Assembly: GCF_024972775.1 (NCBI RefSeq)
Contig: NZ_CP092282.1
Location: 3,683,525-3,747,524 of the forward strand
DNA length: 64,000 nt
Origin: Dehalobacter sp. DCM
GTDB taxonomy: Bacteria; Bacillota; Desulfitobacteriia; Desulfitobacteriales; Syntrophobotulaceae
Direction of reading: 5' to 3'
Positions 34,650-42,827 of the stretch are shown one piece after another (the first letter of the stretch is position 1; the number at the start of each line of letters is the position of its first letter). The position numbers and the translations under genes are program-made. The notes below the pieces were generated by a model. It ran no database searches and was not told where the DNA came from. It saw nothing but the letters and a program-made list of their open reading frames with translations.

Positions 34650-34763
34650 CTAGACGGTATCGCCAGGCTGCTTACCGATTTTAGACCGGTTATCCTTAAC
34701 CCTCTTCGGCGTGATTTCCGCTATCAAAGCATACGGAATCAGTTCGGACTGCGGAAATTGGAC
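34650..34763 (-). pseudogene. 3' remnant of a DUF1801/YdhG-like gene
   Basis: The minus strand reads QFPQSELIPYALIAEITPKR and continues VKDNRSKIGKQPGDTV to a stop at 34650. This matches the last 36 residues of the intact protein at 48463-49203 (QFPQSEPIPYDLIAEITQYR...). About 40 bp of 3' flank (GTCCTGATCACAC...) are also shared. The rest of the gene is absent. It marks an old partial duplication. No other gene is seen between kdpF and sfsA. Confidence 0.75.
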
Positions 34764-34914
34764 GAATATTGGCTGTCTTAGTTGCCCTATTTACGCTATA
34801 ATAGCTAATACGACACGATGAGTGTTCGTATATACATCCTGTCTCTGTCTCGTGTGGATCATCTTTTTAAGTGGATTGAGGTTCTATCAATAATGGGATG
34901 AGGATAAAAATTCT

Positions 34915-35619
34915 ATGCAATACGATCATGTCAAAAAAGCAATATTTCGACTGCGTCCCAACCGTTTTATTGCCCAATGCGAGCTTGAAGGCAAACAGGT
35001 GGAAGCCCATGTGCGGAATACCGGACGTTGCCGGGAACTGCTCATACCGGGGTGCACCGTGTACCTTCTGGAGGATTTCCGTCCCGGCCGCAAAACCCAA
35101 TATACTCTCATCAGCGTTGAAAAATCCGGAAGGATGGTCAATATTGACTCCCTTGCTCCGAATAAGATTTTCCGCGAAGCGATGATGGAAGGCGATATCC
35201 AGCTTCCTGGCTTTGAGGTGCCTTGTACGGTTCTAAAGCCTGAAACACGCTTTGGTGATTCGCGCTTTGATTTTTACATGGAAAACAGCTCCCAAAAGGC
35301 TTTTGTTGAAGTAAAAGGCGTTACTCTCGAAGATGACGGTGTCGTCCTTTTTCCGGATGCCCCCACTGAACGCGGTGTGAAACATATCCGGGAGTTATGC
35401 CGTGCCGCCGAGGAAGGGTATCTTGCCTATCTTATTTTTGTCGTCCAGATGAAAAACGTCCGCTATTTCACACCGAACCGTCAAACCCACTCTGCCTTCG
35501 GAGAAGCACTGGAAGCAGCCCGTAAATCCGGAGTGACCCTGCTGGCTTTTGACTGCCATGTTACCGCAAATGAAATATGGTTGAACGAACCGGTCGAAAT
35601 CGTGCTCACTGTCCAATAA
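34915..35619 (+). CDS. sfsA: DNA/RNA nuclease SfsA
   Basis: The 234-aa protein matches SfsA along its length: an N-terminal OB-like part (NRFIAQCELEGKQVEAHVRN TGRC region) and a PD-(D/E)XK-type nuclease domain with DSRFDFYM and AFVEVKGVTL giving the D and ExK residues. The E. coli homolog was first named for sugar fermentation stimulation and is now known to bind and cut nucleic acids. GGATGAGG lies upstream. A possible -10 (TATAAT, 34797-34802) precedes it by about 115 bp. A bidirectional terminator follows. Confidence 0.93.
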   Translation: MQYDHVKKAIFRLRPNRFIAQCELEGKQVEAHVRNTGRCRELLIPGCTVYLLEDFRPGRKTQYTLISVEKSGRMVNIDSLAPNKIFREAMMEGDIQLPGFEVPCTVLKPETRFGDSRFDFYMENSSQKAFVEVKGVTLEDDGVVLFPDAPTERGVKHIRELCRAAEEGYLAYLIFVVQMKNVRYFTPNRQTHSAFGEALEAARKSGVTLLAFDCHVTANEIWLNEPVEIVLTVQ

Positions 35620-35624
35620 AAGGA

Positions 35625-35660
35625 AATAAACCGCCTCTGTGCAAAGAGTAGCGGTTTATT
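35625..35660. terminator. Bidirectional terminator between sfsA and the DUF5808-type gene
   Basis: AATAAACCGC (35625-35634) and GCGGTTTATT (35651-35660) are perfect complements. It serves the convergent genes on each side. Its loop (CTCTGTGCAAAGAG) is similar to that of the terminator at 37632. Confidence 0.75.
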
Positions 35661-35682
35661 CCGAAAATCCTAACGATTACTC

Positions 35683-37074
35683 TTATAATTCCTTCTCTTT
35701 CAGCCACGCGTTAATAGAACGGTACAACGCCTCGGTGTCCGCCGGGGTTTTGCCGTTTACAATGACATATCCTGGATTGTCCCCGTCCAGCTGCAGTACG
35801 ATATATGATCCGCCTTGACTGTACACATAGAGCATGCATTTCCCGTAGCCGTCGACGGTGAAATGGCCAAAACTTTTGCTTGACCCGCCGTAGCCATTGG
35901 TACGTGCGCTCCGGGGGAGGCTTTCCAGGGCGGACACGGAAACGATTTGGTTCTTGTCAATGCTCAGGTCGTACATCGCGGCGTCTATAGTGATCTGAGA
36001 ACCGCTTTCGGTGATCACATAATCCTTGGCACCGCCGTAGAATGCGGGAATCAGGGCAGCCAGGATCAGAGCCAGAATAGCGAACCCGACAGCCTTGCCC
36101 ACCGGGTGGGCGATATTGATGGTCCAACCCATGCCCGCGATTCGTTTGGGCACAAAGATCCGGGGATCACTCGGGTTATAGTAGAACCCCCATTTATAAC
36201 CGCCTTCCTGCTCAGAGAGATGACTGTCGGCGTGAAGCTCCGGGCCGAAGAAGTAATTCTCGGCATTACGGATCTTTTTTTGCTGCCAGTAGGCAATGCT
36301 GAGCAGCGCAGCGATCAGAACAAACACGGGAAGGACGATCAGGATACCACTGCCGGCATAGAGAATGGACAGATTGAACAGAAACCAGAATACCAGCATC
36401 GACAGCCCACTCAGGGTCGCCCCTTGCGTTCGGATGCGCTCCTGGGTTCGGGCACAGGCCTTATTGATCTCAGTATTTTCACTTAAGGCCGGTGTATGGC
36501 TGTTGCGCATCTGGTAATATAAGAAAATCATATTCAGCTGACAGAATGGACCGATCAGACTGAAGCCGACGGGATAGAGTTCCCGCGCCGCCGGTGAAAA
36601 GAGCAGGTACAGCGTCGGGATAAAACTCAGGAGCAGAAACAACCAGGACCACACCGCGGAAACACCGGCTTTGCCTTTCTCTTTGACCACGTTGATATCC
36701 ACAGTGACAATTCCCGAGCGCTGGTAGACCCAGCCTTTTTCTTGTTTCAGGGTCTGAAGTCGGCGCTGATAACGATGAACCGCATACCAATTAAAGAAAA
36801 TATTGACCAGCACCAGGATCAGCAGGAAAAACTCCGTGTAGGCTGCCGCGACCGGAAGCAGCAGCAGAAGGCTGAGCCCTGCGGAAAGCAGGAAAACAAG
36901 ATAACATAAGCGTTTGTACCCGCTGAGGATGACCTCAATTTCCGGTGCTTGGGCATGGGCTGCGGACAAGGTTACCCCCAGTATCTGTTGATTCTGATGA
37001 TTCTTATAGAACAGCGTAAATGCTGCCATCGTTCCGAAAATTAACCAGGATAGGATGAGCAGTGTCGTAAGCAT
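35683..37074 (-). CDS. Membrane protein with DUF1648/DUF5808-type and PH-like domains
   Basis: The 463-aa protein has about eight hydrophobic segments. Within them is YNPSDPRIFVPKRIAGMGWT, typical of DUF5808, and the last 110 residues form a PH-like domain (YVITESGSQITIDAAMYDLS, then SFGHFTVDGYGKCMLYV). Function is unknown; in related genomes such proteins follow a YtrA-type GntR regulator and often sit with ABC transporters or cell-envelope genes. It starts 2 bp after the GntR gene. Confidence 0.75.
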   Translation of the reverse strand: MLTTLLILSWLIFGTMAAFTLFYKNHQNQQILGVTLSAAHAQAPEIEVILSGYKRLCYLVFLLSAGLSLLLLLPVAAAYTEFFLLILVLVNIFFNWYAVHRYQRRLQTLKQEKGWVYQRSGIVTVDINVVKEKGKAGVSAVWSWLFLLLSFIPTLYLLFSPAARELYPVGFSLIGPFCQLNMIFLYYQMRNSHTPALSENTEINKACARTQERIRTQGATLSGLSMLVFWFLFNLSILYAGSGILIVLPVFVLIAALLSIAYWQQKKIRNAENYFFGPELHADSHLSEQEGGYKWGFYYNPSDPRIFVPKRIAGMGWTINIAHPVGKAVGFAILALILAALIPAFYGGAKDYVITESGSQITIDAAMYDLSIDKNQIVSVSALESLPRSARTNGYGGSSKSFGHFTVDGYGKCMLYVYSQGGSYIVLQLDGDNPGYVIVNGKTPADTEALYRSINAWLKEKEL

Positions 37075-37076
37075 AA

Positions 37077-37463
37077 CTATTCCCCCTCTTTTTCGTAAAC
37101 CAAATCAATCAGCGCGGTCAGATGTGCGGTGATCTCCTGCTTGGAAGCGCCTTTCATTCGGGCTTCCGACAGCAGAAGTTCCAGCCGGCGGTCAAAATCC
37201 TGATGAAACACCTGCCCCCTCTTGCCGCTATCGCTGATCTGAGCACCGTGCCGGCGGTCGATAATTATTACGCCTTCATCTTTTAAGAGCGCATACGCTT
37301 TATTGACCGTCATCGGATTCACCCCAATATCCTTGGCCAGCTGGCGGACGGTGGGCAGCGCATCCCCGGGCTCCAGATTCCCTTTGGCTACAGCAAATAC
37401 GATCTCATTGCGGATCTGCTGATAAATCGGGATATCGTTGGTCATGTCGATCCTTAATAACAT
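37077..37463 (-). CDS. GntR-family regulator, YtrA subfamily
   Basis: The 128-aa protein has an N-terminal winged helix (IYQQIRNEIVFAVAKGNLEP, then LPTVRQLAKDIGVNPMTVNK) and only a short C-terminal dimerisation helix, as in YtrA. ATG 37463 follows GAAGGG by 7 nt; the longer frame starts at a GTG without RBS. YtrA-type regulators repress their own operon. A perfect 45-bp palindrome containing the promoter lies 40 bp upstream and is the likely operator. Confidence 0.92.
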   Translation of the reverse strand: MLLRIDMTNDIPIYQQIRNEIVFAVAKGNLEPGDALPTVRQLAKDIGVNPMTVNKAYALLKDEGVIIIDRRHGAQISDSGKRGQVFHQDFDRRLELLLSEARMKGASKQEITAHLTALIDLVYEKEGE

Positions 37464-37502
37464 AGGCTTTCCCTTCTTCTTCGTTTTTGTATTCACTGTC
37501 TC

Positions 37503-37547
37503 ATTTGTATTGTTTGTATTATATAGTATAATACAAACAATACAAAT
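37503..37547 (-). promoter_or_regulatory. Promoter buried in a perfect 45-bp palindrome (GntR operator)
   Basis: The arms are 21 bp each (ATTTGTATTGTTTGTATTAT plus A, and its exact inverse) around TAG. On the minus strand TTGTAT and TATAAT, 16 bp apart, form a promoter inside the palindrome. Repressor binding would cover both hexamers. Each arm also repeats TTGTAT/TTGTTT, so two dimers may bind. Confidence 0.8.
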
Positions 37548-37627
37548 ATGTCAATATAAAAAATGAAAGCAGCGAGAAACTGTTAAAATAAACATAAATC
37601 TTCACTTAATTGCCAGAAAAGATCATT

Positions 37628-37677
37628 TAAAAAATAGACCGCTCCTCTGCAAAGTGAACGGTCCATTTCGTATTCAA
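37628..37677. terminator. Bidirectional terminator derived from a toxin-antitoxin module
   Basis: AAATAGACCG (37632-37641) pairs with CGGTCCATTT (37659-37668). The flanks and loop (AATAGACCGCTCCT, then ACGGT, then CGTATTCA) match the central terminator of the second toxin module at 15939-15984 almost base for base. It now ends the rubredoxin-like gene's operon. The rest of 37548-37722 holds nothing else. Confidence 0.65.
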
Positions 37678-37722
37678 GCTATTTTGATTTTTTGATCTCT
37701 GCTTCCATTTATCTATCGATTC

Positions 37723-38052
37723 TTACCATTTGCCTCGTCCAACATGGCCGGCGATTTCTGCTTTGCTTCTTTGTTTGATGACCCAAGCCTCGTCATGAGC
37801 TTGTTTAAACAAAGCAACGCATGGCGGGTCAAGATTGATTTCAATGCCTTCTTTTGCTAGATTTTTAATTTTCATCGCTAATCTGATGATTTCCATGTGG
37901 ATGTCATTAGTCCGGTCTGAATCGAGGATCTTTTTGGCATCTTCTTCAGATAAGAGGTTGAATTTTTCCTTTGGGGATCCACATTTCGGACAAAAATCGG
38001 GGGCCTCGTTTCCCTCATGAACGTAACCACAAACAGAACATTTCCATAACAT
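37723..38052 (-). CDS. Rubredoxin-type iron protein with C-terminal helical domain (109 aa)
   Basis: The first 35 residues are a rubredoxin-like knuckle pair: [20 protein letters not shown] binds one Fe(Cys)4. The remaining 75 residues are helical (RTNDIHMEIIRLAMKIKNLA) and carry no motif I know. Such rubrerythrin-type rubredoxin domains pass electrons to peroxide- or superoxide-reducing centres. AGGAGG precedes the ATG. It is the last gene of the redox operon, 103 bp after the flavoprotein gene. Confidence 0.8.
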   Translation of the reverse strand: MLWKCSVCGYVHEGNEAPDFCPKCGSPKEKFNLLSEEDAKKILDSDRTNDIHMEIIRLAMKIKNLAKEGIEINLDPPCVALFKQAHDEAWVIKQRSKAEIAGHVGRGKW

Positions 38053-38155
38053 TGTTATTTCCTCCTCGTACTTTCTTGTTTTATCTTCTTTATGTTTCCT
38101 GAGCTGAGTACAGATATAAGAATCTTTCTATGAAGTTCAGCGGGTTTAAAGGGTT

Positions 38156-39955
38156 TCAGATCGATTTAACCGGTTCAGCCACCGCATTGATCCCTGCAAT
38201 ATGGCCGAAAGTCAGTGCGGGGCCGATGGTGCTTCCCGCACCCCAATAGGCATTGGCAGTGGGTGAGGCAATGCAGTTGCCTGCGCCATAAAGGCCCGGA
38301 ATGGGATTTCCGCGAACATCCAGGATTTGAGCACGACTGTCAATGACGGGGCCCCCGTTGGTATCCAGTGTCCCTGCGCTAAGGATAACTGCATAGTACG
38401 GCCCCTGATCACTGAGCGGATACATACAATAATTCCGGCTACCTTCCGGTGGCCATGGGGCGCCGGGAACCGTCGGCGGAAATGTTGTCCATTCCCGGTC
38501 ATAGGCATAATCTCCCCGCTGAAAGTCCTCATCCTTACCGTTTTTGGCAAACGCGTTAAAACGGGTCACTGTATTTTTTAAGTTCACCGGAAAATCAGGC
38601 GCCAGTTCGAATCCCCCGGTATGTTCGGCTAATCCCGACAACCGCTGCGCTAATGCTTGGGCCAGCTCCTCCAGGGTAGACCCGGAAACGATATAGGAAG
38701 GAAGCGCATCGCTTTGCAGCGGGTACGGCGGAAATCCCTGCCATAATTCAGCTGTTCTCCGGTCATAAATCATGAACACCAGCATGTTTGTCCATTCCGC
38801 CCGCTGGGGATCCCATACAAAGTGGGTCATGGCCCGATCCGAATAATTTCTTTTTTCATCCATGATACGCTGGCCATACCGGTTGACTTCAATGACACTG
38901 TCACCGGGAATATAAAAGACGTTATTGGAACCACCCGGATAAGCCAAAACATTTTCCAGTATGCTTTCGGCGCGGAACGCACCGGCCATATTCCCGATCT
39001 TGGCACCGATTTCCATTGCCATCGTTATAAAGTCGCCGGTATTGGTCGGTGCGGAGCAGCCGCCAAAGTGAGGCCCCCGCTGGAAATGAAGCATCAATTC
39101 CGGGTTGTGGGAATAACCCCCGCTACCAAAAATAACTGCCCGGTTCGCTCTAAACCGGATGATTTCTTTTCTGCCCCTGACCACTTCCAGCCCCACCACT
39201 TCTTTCCGATCGTTCTGAAGAATACGGATAACCTGATGATCCGTCATGATCGTTATCCCATTGGCTTTCGCCCAAGCCTCCAGCTGTCTGACCAGTTCAA
39301 AGCCGTAACTCAGCTTGCCTTCTGGGTTTTTAGAGTACAAAACACGTCCCCGGACGCCTTTGTTCTCCGGAAGATGATCCATATAATCCACCTGTGGTTT
39401 TCCTGTCCAGTTGATTTCCTGAATGCTGCTCAGGGCACCGCATTCGGCTAAAAACTCAACCGCCTCCGACGCGTTGTCAACCATTGCTTCGATCAGTTCA
39501 TATTCATTCTGCGGGATCCCCAACCTGGGAGCCTTGGGGTTGTACAGATGAGGATAGGAATAGCGTGCCATATAGCGAAGGGCATCATCTTTTTTATCTT
39601 CAATCCTCCGTTCACGTTGAAACCGATTGTTAGGCGTCCAATAACCACCGCCCGATCGTATCGTTGTTCCGCCGATGGCAGACGCTTTTTCCAGCATGAT
39701 AATACTGGCTCCCTGCTTTCTTGCCGTAATAGCTGCAGAAAATGCAGCCGCACCACTTCCCACGATTAGAATCTCTGCTTCATCATTAAATGAAGACACT
39801 CCAGTTAACGGAGAGCTATTTAACCCATCCGTATCGTGACCAGGGTGAACAAGTAATTGAAATTTCTCCTTTGGCGCACCACACATGGGACATTTTTCAG
39901 GTGGTTCAGCCCCCTCATGGACGTATCCACAAACCGTACAAATCCATTTTTTCAT
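38156..39955 (-). CDS. Rubredoxin-domain fused to FAD-dependent dehydrogenase/reductase (KstD-like)
   Basis: Residues 1-34 form a rubredoxin-type domain ([20 protein letters not shown]). After a short linker comes an FAD-binding type 2 flavoprotein: dinucleotide motif [32 protein letters not shown], and a C-terminal FAD-binding stretch [20 protein letters not shown] resembling 3-ketosteroid dehydrogenases and fumarate-reductase-like enzymes. ATG 39955 is favoured because the frame from there begins exactly at the rubredoxin domain with GAGGG upstream. The fusion suggests electrons pass between the iron centre and the flavin. The organic substrate is unknown. Confidence 0.85.
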   Translation of the reverse strand: MKKWICTVCGYVHEGAEPPEKCPMCGAPKEKFQLLVHPGHDTDGLNSSPLTGVSSFNDEAEILIVGSGAAAFSAAITARKQGASIIMLEKASAIGGTTIRSGGGYWTPNNRFQRERRIEDKKDDALRYMARYSYPHLYNPKAPRLGIPQNEYELIEAMVDNASEAVEFLAECGALSSIQEINWTGKPQVDYMDHLPENKGVRGRVLYSKNPEGKLSYGFELVRQLEAWAKANGITIMTDHQVIRILQNDRKEVVGLEVVRGRKEIIRFRANRAVIFGSGGYSHNPELMLHFQRGPHFGGCSAPTNTGDFITMAMEIGAKIGNMAGAFRAESILENVLAYPGGSNNVFYIPGDSVIEVNRYGQRIMDEKRNYSDRAMTHFVWDPQRAEWTNMLVFMIYDRRTAELWQGFPPYPLQSDALPSYIVSGSTLEELAQALAQRLSGLAEHTGGFELAPDFPVNLKNTVTRFNAFAKNGKDEDFQRGDYAYDREWTTFPPTVPGAPWPPEGSRNYCMYPLSDQGPYYAVILSAGTLDTNGGPVIDSRAQILDVRGNPIPGLYGAGNCIASPTANAYWGAGSTIGPALTFGHIAGINAVAEPVKSI

Positions 39956-40036
39956 CGTTTCAATCCCTCTTCCTCCTATGACCGATTGAATTAAACAGGT
40001 TACTGTATTCTTCAAAAGCTCATGATATTTGAAAGT

Positions 40037-40525
40037 CTAATACTCTTTTCTAATTCCAAATTCAGCATTCTCGACCCATTCTTCAGCATGACTGAGCAAT
40101 GAAACCAGCTCATTAAGAACTTCAAAGTGCTGTTTTTCCTGCCTGATCAGATATTCAAACAATTCTTTTTCTTTCGCTCCTTCTGCTTTGGCATAATACT
40201 TGGTATAAAAGTCAATACTTTGTTTTTCTTTCTCTAATGCTATTCTGTAGAAATCCAGTTGACTCGCTATTTCTTTGCCCGCAATCTGAATATCGCTCAT
40301 ACCCTGAAATATGTTTTTTGCCGTTGACAGTGTGGTCGTATCTACTAATTGGTAAAATTTCTTATTTAACGTATCAGTTAAAAACCTGGCATGATTTTTT
40401 TCATCATTAGCCAACATAAGGCATACGGTGTACAGACTGTTGTTCTTATTGATTTCCGCTTGTTGCCTATAGTATTTTTCACCATCAAGCTCCATCGTGA
40501 TTGCAAATTTTAAATCGTTCATCAT
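40037..40525 (-). CDS. Ferritin-like/rubrerythrin-type diiron protein
   Basis: This 162-aa four-helix protein has the diiron ligand pattern: E12-x6-Y early, ANDEKNHARFL (ExxH) in helix 2, a Glu in helix 3 (ALEKEKQSIDFY) and RQEKQHFEVL (ExxH) in helix 4. Proteins of this class detoxify peroxide or bind iron. They often receive electrons from rubredoxin, which the neighbours supply. GGAGG precedes two adjacent ATG codons (40525 and 40522); either may be used. Confidence 0.8.
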   Translation of the reverse strand: MMNDLKFAITMELDGEKYYRQQAEINKNNSLYTVCLMLANDEKNHARFLTDTLNKKFYQLVDTTTLSTAKNIFQGMSDIQIAGKEIASQLDFYRIALEKEKQSIDFYTKYYAKAEGAKEKELFEYLIRQEKQHFEVLNELVSLLSHAEEWVENAEFGIRKEY

Positions 40526-40570
40526 AATACCTCCTCAAGGCAATAAATAAGATTTCTACTACCTTACACT

Positions 40571-40912
40571 TTATTGAACGATAACCTTTCCTTTCATGTA
40601 AGGATGAGGCGTACATAGATAATCAAATGTCCCTGCCTCATTGAATGTTTGTTTATACAATTGGTCTTGGTTTAAGAGTCCGCTATCAAATGACTTTCCG
40701 GTAGCAGTATGACCTACTGCATCCTTATAAATCCATGTAATTGCTTCACCCTTTTGTATGGTTATCTCGGCAGGTTGGAACTGATAATCCTCAATAAGAA
40801 CCGTATTCTTTTCAGGCTCGGGGGCGGACGACTGCCCACTCTCTACAGGACTGCACCCAGTTATGGTTATGATTAGTCCCATTATGATGATACCTAGAAT
40901 ATTCTTTTTCAT
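40571..40912 (-). CDS. Cupredoxin-domain lipoprotein
   Basis: A lipoprotein signal ends in ITITGC. The mature 95-residue domain is plastocyanin-like, with copper ligands His (VGHTATG), Cys and His (YLCTPHPYM) and Met in the C-terminal loop. It would be an exported, membrane-anchored electron carrier or copper protein. ATG 40912 follows GGGGGTC; the longer frame has no RBS. It belongs to the redox operon starting at 41176. Confidence 0.87.
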   Translation of the reverse strand: MKKNILGIIIMGLIITITGCSPVESGQSSAPEPEKNTVLIEDYQFQPAEITIQKGEAITWIYKDAVGHTATGKSFDSGLLNQDQLYKQTFNEAGTFDYLCTPHPYMKGKVIVQ

Positions 40913-40963
40913 AAGCTGACCCCCATTTGCTAACGATAACATCACATGTATTCAACTTTAATT

Positions 40964-41176
40964 TCACAATCTAAATATTCCCGTATAGAGTCCTATTGCT
41001 ATAGAGCCATGTATTAGTGCTATCAGAAGAATGACGTAGCCCATGATCCGATGCCATCGGAAAGGGATAGAGACGATTCTTTTCGCAACAAGAATCTGAA
41101 AAACGATCAGTAAAAATAATAGCAAACCCAACCAGAGATGGAGCGGTTTTCCCATGATTACCGGTATTATTAGCAT
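40964..41176 (-). CDS. Small membrane protein with conserved histidines (70 aa)
   Basis: Two transmembrane helices hold His residues in KPLHLWLGLLL, FRWHRIMGY and LIALIHGSIAIG, resembling the heme-binding helices of b-type cytochromes or the ferric reductase fold. That suggests, but does not prove, a minimal cytochrome. ATG 41176 follows GAGGGTGG. A TGTCA-N6-TGACA operator lies about 68 bp upstream, and a -10-like TTTAAT/TAATAT lies 30 bp from the operator centre. It is the first gene of the operon with the cupredoxin, ferritin-like, flavoprotein and rubredoxin genes. Confidence 0.6.
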   Translation of the reverse strand: MLIIPVIMGKPLHLWLGLLLFLLIVFQILVAKRIVSIPFRWHRIMGYVILLIALIHGSIAIGLYTGIFRL

Positions 41177-41232
41177 ATTTCCACCCTCATATTTCAACCA
41201 ATGTTCAGTGATATTAAATATGATAACAAAAA

Positions 41233-41256
41233 AAAATGTCATTATTATGACATTTT
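41233..41256 (-). promoter_or_regulatory. CRP/FNR-type operator A (TGTCA-N6-TGACA)
   Basis: A perfect palindromic pair of half-sites (41237-41241 and 41248-41252) is flanked by AAAA and TTTT. A minus-strand -10-like sequence is centred about 30 bp downstream, so the site would sit near -41, the class II activation position. Identical or near-identical sites lie at 42797 and 45877. Confidence 0.7.
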
Positions 41257-41260
41257 CCTT

Positions 41261-41977
41261 TTATTTTAAGTCTATTGTTTTAAGAGGCTTCACTCCCAGT
41301 TTGTATCCGATGCCATGTACCGTTTTAATGTAATTGGGGTTGCTAATATCCATTTCAATCTTTTCTCGTAAACGTCTTACCAGTGTCGTAACCACGGAAT
41401 CACTACCAAAATAGTTTGAATCCCATATTTGGTTAAGGATTTGTTCTTTCGTAAAGACCTGATCAGGACGGTTGGCCAGCAACCAAAGAAGCGCATATTC
41501 CTTGGGGGTTAGATCAACCTCTTGGCCTCTAACCTCGGTGATATGGCGGGTATCATTGATGATAAGGCCCGGAAGTTCCACGATATTTTGGATATTTTCT
41601 GAGTGCTTATTTTCTTTAACCCGGCGCAATACCGCTTTAATCCGTAAAATAAGTTCCGTACTGTCAAACGGCTTGGTGATATAATCATCGCATCCTAAAA
41701 TAAGTCCGGAAATCTTGTCTGCACTATCTTCTTTAGCCGTTAATATGACAATCGGCAGATTACTTTCTTTCCGAATGTTACGGATTACTTCAAATCCATC
41801 CATCCCGGGCATCACGATATCGAGCAACAGCAGATCTGGTTTGTAATTACGATACTCCGTGCTGACTTCCGTACCGTCTCCGACAACCTTTACATCATAT
41901 CCTTCGCGCGTTAATAAGATATTCAGGAATTGCCGGATACTGGTATCATCTTCTGCAACCAGAATTTTTGTTTCCAA
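41261..41977 (-). CDS. OmpR-family response regulator
   Basis: The receiver domain has DLLLLDIVMPGMDGFEV and TKPFDSTELI. The winged helix has DLTPKEYALLWLLANRPDQV followed by RRLREKIEMD and TVHGIGYKL. The start is TTG 41977, 9 nt after AAGGAG. No cognate kinase with a matching REC-less architecture overlaps it; the nearest kinase is the hybrid at 42828. It may regulate the surrounding redox genes. Confidence 0.92.
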   Translation of the reverse strand: METKILVAEDDTSIRQFLNILLTREGYDVKVVGDGTEVSTEYRNYKPDLLLLDIVMPGMDGFEVIRNIRKESNLPIVILTAKEDSADKISGLILGCDDYITKPFDSTELILRIKAVLRRVKENKHSENIQNIVELPGLIINDTRHITEVRGQEVDLTPKEYALLWLLANRPDQVFTKEQILNQIWDSNYFGSDSVVTTLVRRLREKIEMDISNPNYIKTVHGIGYKLGVKPLKTIDLK

Positions 41978-42088
41978 GATTACTAGCTCCTTCCTGCTGT
42001 CAACAGTTATGTTGCATGGAACTTTTTTTCAACATATTCCACGTTTTTCCGCAATTTCCTCCTCGATTGATTGTGCCTCTATCGAAAA

Positions 42089-42128
42089 AATCAAGGCCAG
42101 AACGTCTAAACACGTCTGACCTTGATGA
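42089..42128. terminator. Terminator after the DoxX gene
   Basis: TCAAGGCCAGA (42091-42101) pairs with TCTGACCTTGA (42115-42125) with one wobble. It separates the DoxX gene from the response regulator. Confidence 0.7.
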
Positions 42129-42170
42129 TTTGTTTACCATTTATGGCTGATTAACTGCGCCGTTACAGGT

Positions 42171-42749
42171 TCATTCTTTTAATTGGACATGCAGCTTTTG
42201 CTTCACGCTATTTGTTAATAAGTTCTTACCTTTTCCAGCTCTTAAGAATCCATCAATTCCGATAAGCTCAGCATATTTTGAAAATTTCATCATCGCTAAG
42301 TTTGTCCAGATATAACCAAAGTTGTTGAACGATCCACTGGCAATGAATTGCGTATTCATAAACATTGCAATGAAAGCGAACCAGAAAATTCTAAATCCAA
42401 GAATCATGGAGATACCTATCGTAATCTCTAAAATAACGACGAGCGTATCCGTTACTCCTGGCATGCCTAAAAAGAAAGTGTTGGCAATCCATGCGAATGC
42501 TTTGTTAATGTAAAGTGGATCAAACCGTGTAACTTCAGGTCCGGCAATATTCGCAACAAACCTCGTGATTACCCCGGCTGAATTGATGTTTCCGTCAGAA
42601 AACCATGTTAACTTGTGGAGTCCGGAGGTAACCCAACCAAACCCATAGATCAGTCTTACTATGGTGAAAATAATGACGAGAAAGGCTGCTTTAGCATTCT
42701 TCATTTCGGCTGTTACGGAATCAATATACCTGTTCATTGTGATAGACAT
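42171..42749 (-). CDS. DoxX-family membrane protein
   Basis: Four transmembrane helices and the pattern FGWVTSGLHKLTWF, GVTDTLVVILEITIGISMIL and GSFNNFGYIWTN place it in the DoxX/TQO small subunit family. Members act in thiosulfate:quinone oxidoreduction or in membrane redox complexes with superoxide dismutase. ATG 42749 is chosen because GGAG lies 9 nt upstream. Operator B (42797) lies 59 bp upstream. Its pairing in one regulon with an SOD-like protein recalls the DoxX-SOD association known in mycobacteria. Confidence 0.82.
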   Translation of the reverse strand: MSITMNRYIDSVTAEMKNAKAAFLVIIFTIVRLIYGFGWVTSGLHKLTWFSDGNINSAGVITRFVANIAGPEVTRFDPLYINKAFAWIANTFFLGMPGVTDTLVVILEITIGISMILGFRIFWFAFIAMFMNTQFIASGSFNNFGYIWTNLAMMKFSKYAELIGIDGFLRAGKGKNLLTNSVKQKLHVQLKE

Positions 42750-42796
42750 TCTTTCCATCTCCTTCTTATCTAGCTTATATAGAATAATAGCAAAGA

Positions 42797-42820
42797 AAAA
42801 TATCATTTTTATGACATTTT
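42797..42820 (-). promoter_or_regulatory. CRP/FNR-type operator B (TATCA-N6-TGACA)
   Basis: Half-sites are at 42801-42805 (one mismatch) and 42812-42816 with the same spacing as sites A and C. A -10-like TATATA (rc of 42776-42781) is centred 30 bp downstream towards the DoxX gene. The preceding bases (ATAGCAAAGAAAA) are the same as at site C. Confidence 0.65.
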
Positions 42821-42827
42821 TCTATTA

